The position numbers and the translations under genes are program-made. Source: Microcebus murinus (taxonomy: Eukaryota > Chordata > Mammalia > Primates > Cheirogaleidae). From it: a stretch of 64,000 bases of DNA. Below are positions 45,006-56,250 of this stretch, piece by piece (position 1 is the stretch's first letter; each line of letters begins with the position of its first letter). The notes beneath the pieces were generated by a model that was not told the DNA's origin, made no database searches, and saw only the letters and a list, made by a program, of their open reading frames with translations. Location of the stretch: assembly GCF_040939455.1 (NCBI RefSeq), contig NC_134106.1, positions 84,699,001-84,763,000 of the forward strand. The letters are read 5' to 3'.

Positions 45006-46930
45006 TTTCAGGAAGTATACAAGTGAGTTAGGCAAATGGTCTCATGCGTGATACCAAGTTCTGTGCAGTTTAGTATTTAAAGGGGTACTATAAACTCTAA
45101 ATACTATGAGGATTTTAAAGAAAGAGAGGGTAGTACATTTATTACATATTCCTGGGGGGCTCCTTGAGGCAGTTGAAACCTTCCTGAAAGACAACTCAAT
45201 TTTTCTAGGACAAAATTGTTAGTACTTATATTATCACTGTAAGAATTAAACAGGTGAAAAGAAGTCATAAAGGAGATTTAATGAATGGGGAATAGTGAGA
45301 GTAATGTTGAAGAATTTCGTAGGTGTTGGGCCTGGTAAAACAATCTCCTGTGCTTTATGTGCTAAACAATCTTACTCAGACCTGAAGAACTTTCTCAAAA
45401 GATGTGTAAGCCAGAACCAAACGTCAAATCTGGAGCTCAAGGCAATGTTTTCTTTTCTCGTTTAACAATGAAAAATCAATTAAGACCTGGATTATTAAAA
45501 GATTAAACATCACATATTGTCATGTGAATGCTTACATGGGATAGAGTAAGTACACACTGTCGATAGTATATTTATCACAGGCAATTGGTATGATAAATTA
45601 ATACTTATTTTGCCTACCATTTCTTAAAATATATATTAATGGGAGGAAACATCTCTAAAGGTTTTTGTAATGACACATTCTATGTTCTATGAAAATTGAC
45701 ACATGAAACTGATAGTTTGTGAAACTAAGTGATCATGCACTTAAATATATTTATAGGCCATTGCTCTTCCAAATATGGCCCAGGCTAAAATAGATGAAGA
45801 CTCAAGGCTGCGTGATGGGAGTCATATGTCTCATTCCAGCACCCTCACTCCCACCATAGCCTGTGTCTTGGTGTTAACTTTATGCAACCATGCAGCCACG
45901 GGGCTGAAGATACAATCTTCTTGTGTGCTTCTGAGAAACTCAGGTAGCTCACTTGCCAGGGAGAGTCAAGAAGAGCTAACGGTGCTACTTCTCTGGGAGT
46001 TTAGAATTCTTTTCCTGGGCTCCAGGATGGGTGGGGAGTCCAAAGTTGATGAAGTCCCTAAAAGCGTATGTAACGTTTGATAAATTCAGTGAGTGGTGGT
46101 TGGAAGGAAAATGAGTCAGATTCATTCAGTCGAGTGTGATTCCAAATAGGTGAAGAGCCACAGTTTTTACAAACACAGTCATTAGAAGATTTTAGGTATG
46201 GGGTTGTCACTGCATTTCTACCTACGGTGAGAATATTTTCCTACTTCCAAACCATAAATAAGAGCATTGGCAGACATATGGCTGACAAATGCACAGAGCG
46301 TTTTGCTTTGTTTAGTCTTATTTTGTTTTATTTGAACCTCTCTGACAAAATCTTGGACAAATGGTAGATGTGAGGTTTCTAGCAGACCTCCTTGTTTGTC
46401 TTGCCTCATCTCAGCCCCTGGCCCCCAGCTCCTGAGCTCGCACAGGTGGGACAGAGACCAGACCGTGGCTCTGGGCACTTAGAGCTTCAGGTAGAAACAG
46501 CCACAGGAGCTCAAGATTGCAATGCATGGTGCTAGGTGGTGAGATCAGGGTTTGTATGGGAAACAAATTCCTGAAAGAAAAAAATAAAACCCTTACAAAC
46601 ACATTTCCTTCTTTACATGTTATGTCAGCTTTAATTTATCTATATACTTACTTACAGATGATTAATGAGAATCAGACTTTTTCTTTGAAAGCATTTAGGC
46701 TCACAAAATATCCAGATATCCGGCTTCATGCAACAGTCCAGACAAATTTGAGGGGCTCCCAGCGAAGCACATGGGACTCCAAGAACACCATGGGGTCAAT
46801 TCCAATCAGCCTAGTGACAGGCAGGGCCCAGTCTGCAGGCTGAGGCTTGCTCCCATGTCTGGGTGAGCAGAGCTGGCCAGGGCTGAGGATGCTAATTACC
46901 CTCAATTGTTTGTCATTCTGAACAGAAACC
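45006..46930. other. Unassigned DNA, no gene seen
   Basis: About 1.9 kb with no family recognised. The 101-residue plus frame at 45775-46080 and the 108-residue one at 46517-46843 have no domains, no splice context and no partner frames. Confidence 0.45.
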
Positions 46931-46957
46931 AAAAAAAAAAAAAAAAAAAAAAAAAAA
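46931..46957 (+). repeat. A27 homopolymer
   Basis: A pure run of 27 A. It may be the tail of a retroposed sequence to its left (46740-46930), but I could not find a matching target duplication or recognise the body. Confidence 0.9.
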
Positions 46958-47850
46958 GATGAGATTCTGTACACCCTGAAACCATCTCTTCAACTATTAA
47001 TATAATTAGCTCCTCCCGAGAAGTCAGAGCAGAGCCAGAAAATCAATCCCTGAACCCGGTGTACACTGGCTCCCCTGGGAAGAGCCCGGGAGGATGACTC
47101 TGCAGATCACGTTTCTGTAAGAACAGGTAGTGCTCCTGCGGATATGGAGTGGTGTAGTGTGGACTACCAGATCTGGGGACAGTGTGTCTTAGAGTCCTCG
47201 GAGAGAGTGTCTACTGAAAAGAAAAAAAATGTGTCTTCCAAAGAATAGCATGCCATTTATTAAATAGATATCCTTTGTTCAGGTGTTTAGATAACTGTGA
47301 TTTGGATTTAATCACTTAACAGCATGCACTAGAATCACAGATTTTCTGTTAATATCGAGGTCCCAGTTCCGTGGAACTCCAGTGCCATAGTGGATGCCTT
47401 GGTAGCCACCTGGGACTTCTGTGCTTGTTTCTGGCATGTGGGCTGCAGAAAGCTCATGGTTCAGCCCCTCTCTGGGAACGGCCTCAGCTGCAGGAATTCT
47501 GCTCATCTGCACTTGTGCCCAAGGAGAGAGCATACAGTCTGCTGTATGACTGACCAATTGGAGGTGGCTATTGGGACAACTGTGCAGGGCACCCCGCTCT
47601 AGAACTCCTTGAGAACCTCATGTCAATTGTATCACAGTTCTACCTCTGCCTCTGCCTATTCTTCCTTCCCTCTGCCCTCCCAGGTGTTGATCCTGTGCAC
47701 ATTGCCCTCTGAGCTTCCCACGTGCCGATCTCCAACTCTGTTCCCACCTGCAGCGGATGATCTGGGATGGGAGGCTGCCACCAATTTCTGATGTTGGCAG
47801 GCTCAGCTTTATCACAAAGTAAGGCTGTTTCTGCCTTCCAGGTATTGTCT
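46958..47850. other. Unassigned DNA, no gene seen
   Basis: Moderately GC-rich with overlapping short frames on both strands between 47312 and 47815. None has a domain or exon signals. Confidence 0.45.
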
Positions 47851-47852
47851 AA

Positions 47853-48077
47853 GGGAGTGATTTTTAAGCAAGGGCGATTTTATCCTCTAAGGGACCTTTG
47901 GCCATATCTGAAGCTATTTTTTGCTGGTCACATCTGGTAGAAGTGAGGGTGCTACTGGTATCTATTGGAAAGAGGCCAAGGATGTTGCTAAACAACCCAC
48001 AAGGCATAGGACAGCTCTCACAACAAAGAATTATCCAGCCCCAATGTCGACAGTGCCAAGGTTGAGAAACCTTGGTC
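47853..48077. mobile_element. MER5A-type hAT element
   Basis: 'aagcaagggcgattttatcc', 'gggtgctactggtatctatt', 'ggatgttgctaaacaaccca' and 'acaaagaattatccagcccc' follow MER5A from end to end. It ends 'aaggttgagaaacctt'. Nearly full length for this 189-base family, with a few small insertions. Confidence 0.88.
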
Positions 48078-48149
48078 TAAGAGATTCCAATGAAACAATC
48101 ATAGCAGAGGATTTCTAAAGAAAGGATTCCCAACGAAAACTACCTGCTA

Positions 48150-48420
48150 GACCAGGTTCTAGGTTGAGTGTGCATTGGAATTTCCTGGAGGGCTTGTTTT
48201 GACACATGCTGCTTGGTCCTGCCCCCCTCAAAGAGGTCCCCAGACCAACATCCCAACATCTGGCAGGCCCTGCCCCTAGAGTTTTCTGGCCCTGCCCCCG
48301 TAGTGTTCTGACTCAGTAGGTATAAGGACTGTGGCAGGACCTGACAATTTTTGCTCCTAACAAGTTCCTGGGTGATGTTGGCCTGTTGGTCTGGGGACCC
48401 CTTTGAGAACCCCTGTGCTG
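48150..48420. mobile_element. MER58-type hAT element
   Basis: 'cattggaatttcctggaggg', 'actcagtaggtataaggact', 'ctaacaagttcctgggtgat' and 'tggtctggggacccctttga' fit MER58. An extra inverted copy of the end ('aaagaggtccccagaccaac' near 48230) lies inside, making the element longer than expected. Confidence 0.75.
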
Positions 48421-48428
48421 TGCTCGTC

Positions 48429-49155
48429 TGTCTCATCTGACATCTATGAGGCCATCAAGATGTGGCCTCTGGGGTGGGAGGGTCTCTGCTCCTTCTGCTG
48501 GCCTCTGCTCAGGTGCATGTGTCCCGCTTTGAGCTTTATTTTCTCCTATCAGATATTCTGATACTTGGTTTTTATTTGGGTTATGGTTTTCCAACTACAC
48601 CCTTGTCTGTCTTTGATAGGAGGGGGTGGGTGTCTGGAGGGACACCTGCTGCATCCCTGGGGTGCCTAGGCTGGGGGCAGGAGCGTCTGTGTTCAGGAGG
48701 ATGGCAGTGGCCACAATCACAGGTCACCAAGAGTGTTCCTTCAGGGCTTCACAGTTGACACAGTCCCCATTATAGCACCAGAACAACCCCACCAGGTGGC
48801 CCTTTCTCCACCAGGTTTCTGCTCAGAGTGCTAAGTAAGACTTCAGGGGCTCAGGCTCCACACAGGCTGCTGACTGGTCACTGGCAGCCACTGGCAAGCA
48901 GCCATGCATAGACTCAGGTCTGAAGCCACGTCCTGGTCTCAGGAGGCTGTAGCAGAGGTGGGAGGGTGGAGACCCAGTAACGGCTGAGCGTCTGCCCTGA
49001 GCTGGGCACTGCAGGGGCTGATGGCATCTATGACATAGGCCAGCTGGGGCCAGCCAGGTGGAGAGGGATGCAAGAGGTCAGAACAGGCCATTGTGGAGCC
49101 TTTTGGCTCATGCGTAGGGATTTGCTTTGTTGAATGATTGATTGTTGATTGATTG
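48429..49155. other. Unassigned GC-richer DNA
   Basis: The most GC-rich stretch of the window outside Alus, with no CpG island. 'ctgagctgggcactgcaggg' near 49000 hints at an old repeat. No gene recognised. Confidence 0.45.
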
Positions 49156-49156
49156 T

Positions 49157-49262
49157 TTTAGAGACAGGGTCCTGCTATGTTGCCCAGGCTGGCTTTGAAC
49201 TCATGGCCTCAAGCTTCCTAAGAAGTTGGGACTGCAGGTGTGCCACCACCCCCGGCAGGATT
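49157..49262 (-). mobile_element. Free Alu monomer (FLAM/FRAM), antisense
   Basis: 'ttttagagacagggtcctgc' through 'ttgcccaggctgg' to 'caggtgtgccaccaccccc' is one reversed Alu arm only, about 106 bases. The absence of a second arm and the divergence fit an early monomeric Alu ancestor. Confidence 0.8.
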
Positions 49263-50240
49263 TTCACTTTTACTCTGAGTGAGCTGAGGAGTCACTGTGT
49301 TTGTATAGACAGTGCCATAGACCAGCTTATATTTTAACTCAGTTACTCTGAGAATAGACTGCAGGATGCCAGGGCAGAAGAAAGGAGACACTAGGGAGGC
49401 TGCTGCAGCAGTCCTAGCCAGAGGGGACAATGACAGTTTTGTGCTGGGAGGTGGCAGTGGGCCTGGTGAAAAGTGGGCAGACTGTGTGTATCTTGAAAGG
49501 CTGACCTCACCTGCTCCAAAGTACTCTGAGGGCTGACTCGGTTGTCAGAATGCCCCGTTGTCATGGGGGAAATGGAGAAAGATATAGAGGCTTTCTTATT
49601 AGATCACCAATGTTTTTAATAACTATCATCTTGGGTTAGGTTTTTCAGGGGCAAATATTTAGAGATGAGGGTTCATGTGCAGGTGATTTGGGAAGTGCTC
49701 CCAGGAAACCCTGGTGGCAGAGGATTGGGGAAGTGTTGGGTGATCAAACCATCCCAGTTTGCCCAGGACCAAGTGGTTTCCAAACTGTGAAACTGTCAGT
49801 GCTAAAATGGGGCAGTCTGGGGCAATCCAGTGTGGTTGGTCACCCTAACTGGGAGGAGAAGGGCAAGAGACCAATCAAAAGGTGCTACCAACAAGGTCCC
49901 AGGGAAGGCAGCTTTGGCTCAGCCCCTCAGGGAGGAAGTAGCTGGGTATTTATGCCACTGCCCCACCCACTCAGCTGTGGATGGAGGGATACCCCTCAAA
50001 TTCCCAGACACTCTGGCTTTCCTTCCACAGGCAAAGTGGGTCTGGTAGCCTAAAGACAGTCACGACCAAAGAGGAGCAGGGGATGGCATTCGGAGGGAGA
50101 GACACAGGAGCCTGTGCATGGGAAGGGCAGAGCCCTGGCTGTACCTGCTGCAACTCTTCACTAACTTTTCATGTCCGTCACTCTAGGATGAAAACACACA
50201 GAGCTCCTGAGGACTTTTCTTGAACTCTAGGAAATTCTCT
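49263..50240. other. Unassigned, old repeat with a nested TIR element
   Basis: 'aagtgctcccaggaaaccct' near 49695 and surrounding text may belong to an old dispersed repeat also hinted at in 5500-5600. A small inverted-repeat element lies at 49738-49846. Overlapping frames on both strands have no gene context. Confidence 0.4.
49738..49846. mobile_element. Miniature inverted-repeat DNA element
   Basis: About 109 bases with inverted ends: 'gggtgatcaaaccatcccag' on the left and 'tggttggtcaccct' on the right. The text 'gtttgcccaggacc' matches a known mammalian family of short palindromic elements whose name I am not sure of (MER103-like). It has no coding content. Confidence 0.6.
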
Positions 50241-51379
50241 AACTACTGAGAAACTGAAGGATGCTTTGTTTTGTTTTTGTTTTTGTTCTCTGTACTAACT
50301 GCCTGATACAGCCACAACCTCGGACTCCACAATAAGCAGGAGGGTGCAGCTCCCTGCTCAGGATGTGGCCCGGAACCCCCTGCAGTAGCATCTCTTCTGG
50401 ATGGAGACTGCTGGAGGAGCGGGTGGATGGGCGCCTGGCAGGATTCTGCCACAGACACAGGCACAAATGGGAGAAGTTCATTGTTAACTTCCAACTGAAG
50501 CCCAGTTGGCACAATGTTACTGTGCTGACTTTCTTTGCAACACTGTCAAGAATACAACTGGCATTTTTGGCTATTACGACAATTTATCATCAGGTAACCA
50601 GCTTTATACAAAGTGTGCCAAAACTTGTTTGAGGCCTCTAGGAATACTGAAATGATGTGTGAGGAAGGTAGATTAATTAATGCAATTTGCTACTAGCATC
50701 ACAGTAATTTACAAATAAATTGCACCATTCTTTCTGAAGATGCCAATCAGCTATCTTGTTGGAGTAGTATAATTTTCTTCCTTAATCAATATAGGGTCAT
50801 TATATTAATTTTATTACATAGAATGTGAGGATTATTGGCCATTGTATGTCTTCCCAAGTCAAGACACTTAAAGGAATAGAAAGAAAGAAGAGAAAAAAAG
50901 AAAAACAGAAGAGAAAGAAAGAAAAGAAAAAAAGAAAATCTGGCAACTGTGCACATTTAAGTGGGGGTAATTTGGGCTTTATTTCCAAAAAGAGGAAGGC
51001 AGGGAAAAATCACCTTATGTCTCTATTCCTTTTCCCGAAGTTAGTAGGACCCAAATACAGATATGTATTTCTCCAAAGACAAATTTTTATTGAGGTAAGT
51101 TGCAGTTCCTTTTCACTGACTTAAAAACGGTGTGAGGAAGCCATTATAAACCTTGTGTTAATTACTTTTCTTCATTATTGTTGGCAAATGTTCAGGAGTC
51201 TGAATTTTCTGGTTTGATCTCGAACATTCTTTACCTCACTTCTCGCCATGTCCTCAACGTGTGTAAGCCCATGTCCTTACATGAGGAGGAGGAGAGCAAC
51301 AGCCAGAAACAGGGAAAAGGGGCATCTGAGAAAATTTCCCAGGAAAAAAAAAATGCAATGTTGGCAAATTATTCATAAA
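50241..51379. other. Unassigned DNA with a purine tract
   Basis: No gene or named repeat. A G/A-only tract lies near 50874-50938. Lysine-rich frames there are its translation. Confidence 0.5.
50870..50938 (+). repeat. GAAA-type purine tract
   Basis: Irregular AGAAA and GAAA units, almost free of pyrimidines on the plus strand. Confidence 0.85.
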
Positions 51380-51730
51380 TGTATTAACTCAATACATATT
51401 TCTTGAATTCCTACCACGTTCCAGACAATGCTGAGCACAGAACTGCCAGGATGAATGAGACACAGGCACTGCTTACAGTTTCATGGGGAAGACAAATAAA
51501 TAAATGGACAAGTGCAATACGCTGTGTACCTGGGAACTTCAAGCCTATCCAGAGGGCAACGAGGAGCCTGTGAAATCTCAGGGAGTCTGAGAACGTTCCT
51601 GGAGGAAGTGGTGCCCGAGCTGAGTTTTGAAAGAGGAGATGGGAGAGCTTTTCCAGGACTTCCAGGTGGAGGGGGCAGTGTGGAGAAAGGCCTGGGCGTG
51701 AGAGGTGAGGGTGGAGTGAGGGAGTTCATT
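51380..51730 (-). mobile_element. L2 3' region, antisense
   Basis: 'tcttgaattcctaccacgtt' and 'gcacagaactgccaggatga' then 'tcatggggaagacaaataaa' are the reverse of the L2 3' end. It appears to go on through 'gagttttgaaagaggagatg' and 'tccaggtggagggggcagtg', again L2-like. The 117-residue plus frame in this stretch is incidental. Confidence 0.65.
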
Positions 51731-52046
51731 AATATGGTCAGAAGACTTCTCATGTGGTTGCTAAGAGTCATTTGCTCCCCTACTCAAGGTACTAGTTTTT
51801 CTTATTCACATTCTTCTGCAATATACTGTATGCTTATGACCTGGACACACTCTTGCTATGTCTGATTAATTCGAGTCCTTTCTCATCAAGTTTGACTTCA
51901 AGTTGTCTAAAGGAGCTTCCCTTGGGAAAGAAACAAACACATTGCAGAAGGCTGTTCTTTACCCTTTGTCAAACTGGCCTAAAAGAAACAAGGATTTACC
52001 CTTTATCAAGATAGTTTGTGTTGCCTTTATTAGGCTCTTAATTAAC

Positions 52047-52052
52047 GAACGA

Positions 52053-52124
<72 letters not shown>

Positions 52125-52129
52125 AGAAA
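52047..52129 (+). repeat. (GAAA)n microsatellite
   Basis: About 19 near-perfect GAAA units. Preceded by 'aattaacgaac' without an Alu or L1 tail beside it. Likely length-polymorphic and able to form triplex DNA. Confidence 0.97.
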
Positions 52130-54002
52130 CTACACTTCAAAAGGGTTAAGGTTTTTATATCCACATAACTTCCTATATTGCCTTTGAAATCTTTTGATGA
52201 CTATCACTCTTGGTTAAATGTATGACTATTATTTTACAGTGACCTGTGATTTTATTTTGAGCAAGTGTTTTAAAGCTTTGATATTTAACAAACTTTCTAA
52301 AACCAAAATTTCAAATTATATCAAGCTGACTTTTTGATATTAGGACCTCTGAAAGTCCAAGAGAGACACATTAGGCTTATTTGATATGTTGATTTTATAC
52401 AGGAAGCACTGTCAAATATGAAATGGTATTTAACTTTCTTTGAGTTATATTTATATAAATGTGTTATTAATATATGTTCCAATCTTATATGAAATTCCTA
52501 AGATTCTGATATGTCTTAGTATATGTTATCAGTAGTAATTATGATTATTATGTTAAATTATTATATGACACAGAAATAATCAAATTTGTTTTGTGACTTT
52601 AACCATAGCCAAGAGTCTAAGTCTAAGAGTTTTGCCATACATGATTATTTTTTTTTACTTTGATTCTTCTTAAAAAGCAATTTATAATCATCTGCAGTCC
52701 AAAATTTGCTTCTTATTTAAGGAAAATCATAGAAAGGATGATGATAATTACTCTCAAATACATATTTCTATTATAATAACTTTAGAAATCATACCATTGC
52801 ACTAGGTAAAAACTTCCAGGAGTTTAATTAAAAAGCTGGTACCTTCATGAGGATTGCTATCCCAACTTCAAACAGAACAACAGTTAATTACATGGGGCTA
52901 AACTAATAGAGGACTGAAATATTTTTATGAGTTTTTGTTTAAAATATTACTAATTCTTTGTGGTCTTTTTTCCAGAGTCGAGACAAAACATTAAGTAAAT
53001 GGCAAAATTTACCTGTTATTTCTGAAATTTGAAAACCATTCCATTCCACTGGGCCCATTCTCTCCTCCACTGCCAATGCCCTGCTGCTCTGCTAAAACTA
53101 TATGAATACTCTCCCTCTAGGCCCAGAGACTATCTCAGAACATGTGGGCATGTGAGATTGTAAGGGATGATTTTGAAGGATGAAATTAGTTCAGACCATC
53201 CAAATCAAGCATAGGCACACAGATGCCTAAGTAGCCAGCAAATTGGGGGACCTTGACTCTTGGGCCATTGTGTGGCTCCCTTTCCATCCATCCCAAGCAT
53301 AAATAATCTCTTACATCCACAGATTTAAAGGAGCATTGCAGAGAGGACATCAGAATATCTGATGGCAGAAGGATATAGTTGCTCTTAGGTTTATCCAAAT
53401 AGAGATATAATAAGAAATTTATCAGCCACCTTAGGACAAATTACTAAAGAGACTGAAAAAATATTGTGGTACAACTGTCTCTAAATTCCTTGATTTTAAG
53501 AAATTGCTTATGTTTTGTATAGCAAATTGCTACAAGTCTCCAATGGAAACCATGACTACAGTAGCTCAGAAATGCTTAGAAACAAGTTAATTTTGTAACC
53601 CTGTTTTTGGCATTTGGTTTTTGCTCTTATGCTGCTTAAAAGATTTTAAAGTATTGATAAATGCCTGCCTTCTTCCATCCCCATCTGACCTAAAATGTTT
53701 AATTGGCTGTGAAGCTTTTGGCTCTGAGTCCTTTGGCCACAGGGCTTCCACCGAGGACCTGGAGGGACCCAGAACAGGTAGCCACACCACCCCAGCAATG
53801 ATGGGACAAAATGAAAAATTGACCATCGATGCTGCCTCTGGCAGATCTTGACCAAAATGGGGGGAATCATGAACTAAAAATCCTAAGCCTTCTTCCAATT
53901 GAGCAGAACCTCACTTGGCCAAAGGGATCCCAGAAAAACCTGAAAAACTCAGCTCATGGCTATGAAGGGAAGGGAGGTTGGACAGGTCTCAGACAATACT
54001 AC
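52130..54002. other. Unassigned AT-rich DNA
   Basis: About 1.9 kb with no named repeat. Minus-strand frames at 53186-53398 (70 residues) and 53587-53898 (103 residues) have mixed composition with tryptophan and proline and could be remnants of an old retroelement. No motif is recognised. Confidence 0.4.
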
Positions 54003-54020
54003 TAATATACTAAATTATTG
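54003..54020. repeat. Target-site copy 1 (5' of L1)
   Basis: 'taatatactaaattattg'. Identical to 54807-54824 and near-identical to 54448-54464. Confidence 0.9.
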
Positions 54021-54450
54021 TGGAAACAACCCAAGTGCCCACCTATACATGAGTGGATTAAGAAAATGTTATATATGTATACCATGGAGTACTATTCAGC
54101 CCTAAGAAACAATGGCGCTATAGCACATCTTGTATTTTCCTGGACAGAGTGGAACCTGTTCTACTAAGTGTCCCAGGAATGGAAAAACAAGCACCACATG
54201 TACTCACCAGCAAATTGGTATTAACTGATCAGCACCTAAGTGGACATATAGAAATAACATTTATTGGGTGTTGGGCATCTGGGAGGGGGGAGGAGGGGAC
54301 GGGTATATACATACATAAGGAGTGAGATGTGCACCATCTGGGGGATGGTCACGCTTGAAGCTCTGACTCAAGGGGGGTGAGGGTACAAGGGTATTATACA
54401 TAATCTAAACATTTATACCCCCATAATATGCTGAAATAAAAAAATATCAA
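54021..54450 (+). mobile_element. 5'-truncated lemur L1, sense
   Basis: Starts in the last codons of ORF2 ('tggaaacaacccaagtgccc', 'tggagtactattcagcccta') and contains the 3' UTR with a G-rich 'gggaggggggaggagggga' stretch. It ends with 'cccccataatatgctgaaat', an AATAAA at 54435-54440 and a short A-rich tail. About 430 bases remain of about 6 kb. Target-site copies flank it. The G-rich 3' UTR tract is a known feature of L1. Confidence 0.93.
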
Positions 54451-54464
54451 CATACTAAATTATT
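54448..54464. repeat. Target-site copy 2 (between L1 and Alu)
   Basis: 'caacatactaaattatt', differing by one substitution from copies 1 and 3 over the core. Confidence 0.85.
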
Positions 54465-54806
54465 ATTATTATTTTATTTATTTATTTTTTGAGACAGAGT
54501 CTCACTCTGTTGCCTGGGCTAGAGTGCTGTGGCATCAGCCTAGCTCACAGCAACCTCAAACTCCTGGGCTCAAGCAATCCTCCTGCTTAAACCTCCTGAA
54601 TAGCTGGGAATACAGGCATGCACCACCATGCCCAGTTAATTTTATATATATATGTATTTAGTTGACCAGCAAATTTCTTTCTATTTTTAGTACAGATGGG
54701 GTCTCACTCTTGCTCAGGCTGGTCTTGAACTCTTGAACTCAAACGATCTTCCTGCCTCAGCCTCCCAGAGTGCTAGGATTACAGGCGTGAGCCTCTGCAC
54801 CCTGCC
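54465..54806 (-). mobile_element. Strepsirrhine Alu, antisense
   Basis: Begins on the plus strand with an ATT/ATTTATTT microsatellite (its tail) and 'ttttttgagacagagtctca', and ends 'ctctgcaccctgcc'. The linker includes 'tagttgaccagcaaatttct', the reverse of the strepsirrhine-specific insert. It uses the same target sequence as the adjacent L1. Confidence 0.95.
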
Positions 54807-54824
54807 TAATATACTAAATTATTG
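54807..54824. repeat. Target-site copy 3 (after Alu)
   Basis: An exact 18-base match to 54003-54020. Confidence 0.9.
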
Positions 54825-56250
54825 ACAGGACCCAAGGCCATGCAAAGCAACAGTTAAATGATCTGCAGGCCATCAATTTGCTGAACAGATCCCTTGAGTT
54901 GGTCTATTGTGGCTTGTCTCTGAACAGACTTCGTTATCTTAATATATTCTAAGTTTTTAGACAAAGTTTTATTTCTTTGACAAATTATCCATTTCCATAA
55001 GCCTTTGATGCCCTGTTCCACTGCCTCCCATGGCCTTTCTGCCATGTCAACTTCATGTACATGGACCATTGCTTTCTCCAAGGTTCCAAGAACCATTCAA
55101 GCATGACAGGGTCATTGCCACAATGTCAAATCCTGGATCATGGCAGAGTACTTCCATACCAATAAACTCTCTCTCATACAACTTTTTCACCTCCCTGGAG
55201 CCAGCACCTTCAAGATGCAATCCCATATATCACCTCCTGCTGGTACATGTGGGCTAGGTCTTGTGGCTTCTTTGGGATATAGTTCTTTCCACTTTTAGTA
55301 AGCCTATTACCTTGCTGACAAGTTTATCCTATGACTTCACCCTCATTATTGCTGTGTGTCAAAGGAGGGGATGTGGGGATAGGCACCAAAGGAAGTGTGT
55401 GCTGTCTTGCCAGGCAGAGCCTACTCATCATTGTCAAGCAAGGAGGAGGGTCCTGGCCTGCAATGAGAAAGAGTAGGCTGCTTTGGCAGGTGCGGAGGTT
55501 TCAGAGGTGTGTAGCACTCATGATTTCAAGTGCATTGACTCATATATCTCATATTGTTTCCAAGGGCCCTGACCTTAGTCTATAAGACTTGACAGGGTTG
55601 AGAATTTAACCTTCTCTGAACCTCTACTGCTCTTATGAGTGTGTCCTGGGCTTGATCCTAAGCTTTTCTGCCCTTCAGCAGATGAGAGGCACTCTATATC
55701 ATGCCAATGGAGCCCTCTGACTCTTAGGCTTAAATTAATCCCCCTCAGTTTTTCATTGTTGTTTTTTTTTTTTTTCCAGTGCATTGATTGCACCGAAAAA
55801 AAATAGATACCTAATTCCATAGTTCTTATAATTTCTGCTTCCCTGAAATTTCTCAAATACTGAGGTGATTCTCATCCCAGTACCTTCTTTTTCCATTGGT
55901 TTTCCATCCCAGTTTACTAATGGGGAAAGTTTTAGCCATTTCACTGCTACAGAATGCCTGTGATGCATATTTCACTTACCACTGGTTATAGAATTCCCAT
56001 ATCCAGCTGATCAGGGGTAGTCCATGGCCTCATTTTAGACCCCATTTAGTGACCATATTTTAGAGTCAGCTTTCTGAGACCACTCCTGAGCTACCCCAGG
56101 AAGCACACACCAAGACAGAGATTTATTGTGTGCAGTTATTTACTTGGGAGTGTTGTTTACATAGGAACAACATATTAGAGAAATAAGCAAGGAGAGGTGC
56201 GCAGAGGGAAGAAGTGACCTGCAGGACAGATCTTACAGGGATGACCCTTC
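54825..56250 (-). other. Unclassified block, possible antisense retroelement
   Basis: Minus-strand frames at 54854-55096 (80 residues) and 55753-55968 (71 residues) have protein-like mixed composition. The first is helical-looking with an RQATIDQLKGSVQQIDGLQ stretch. Near 56080-56150 the minus strand has 'cacacaataaatctctgtct' followed by a GT-rich section, which resembles an LTR polyadenylation region. Together with 52900-54000 it could be an old antisense provirus with the L1 and Alu inserted in it. No catalytic motif is identified, so this remains a guess. Confidence 0.3.

Noticed and set aside
50825..51124. Lysine-rich basic frame that looks like a nuclear localisation region
   Set aside because: It is the translation of the GAAA-type purine tract.
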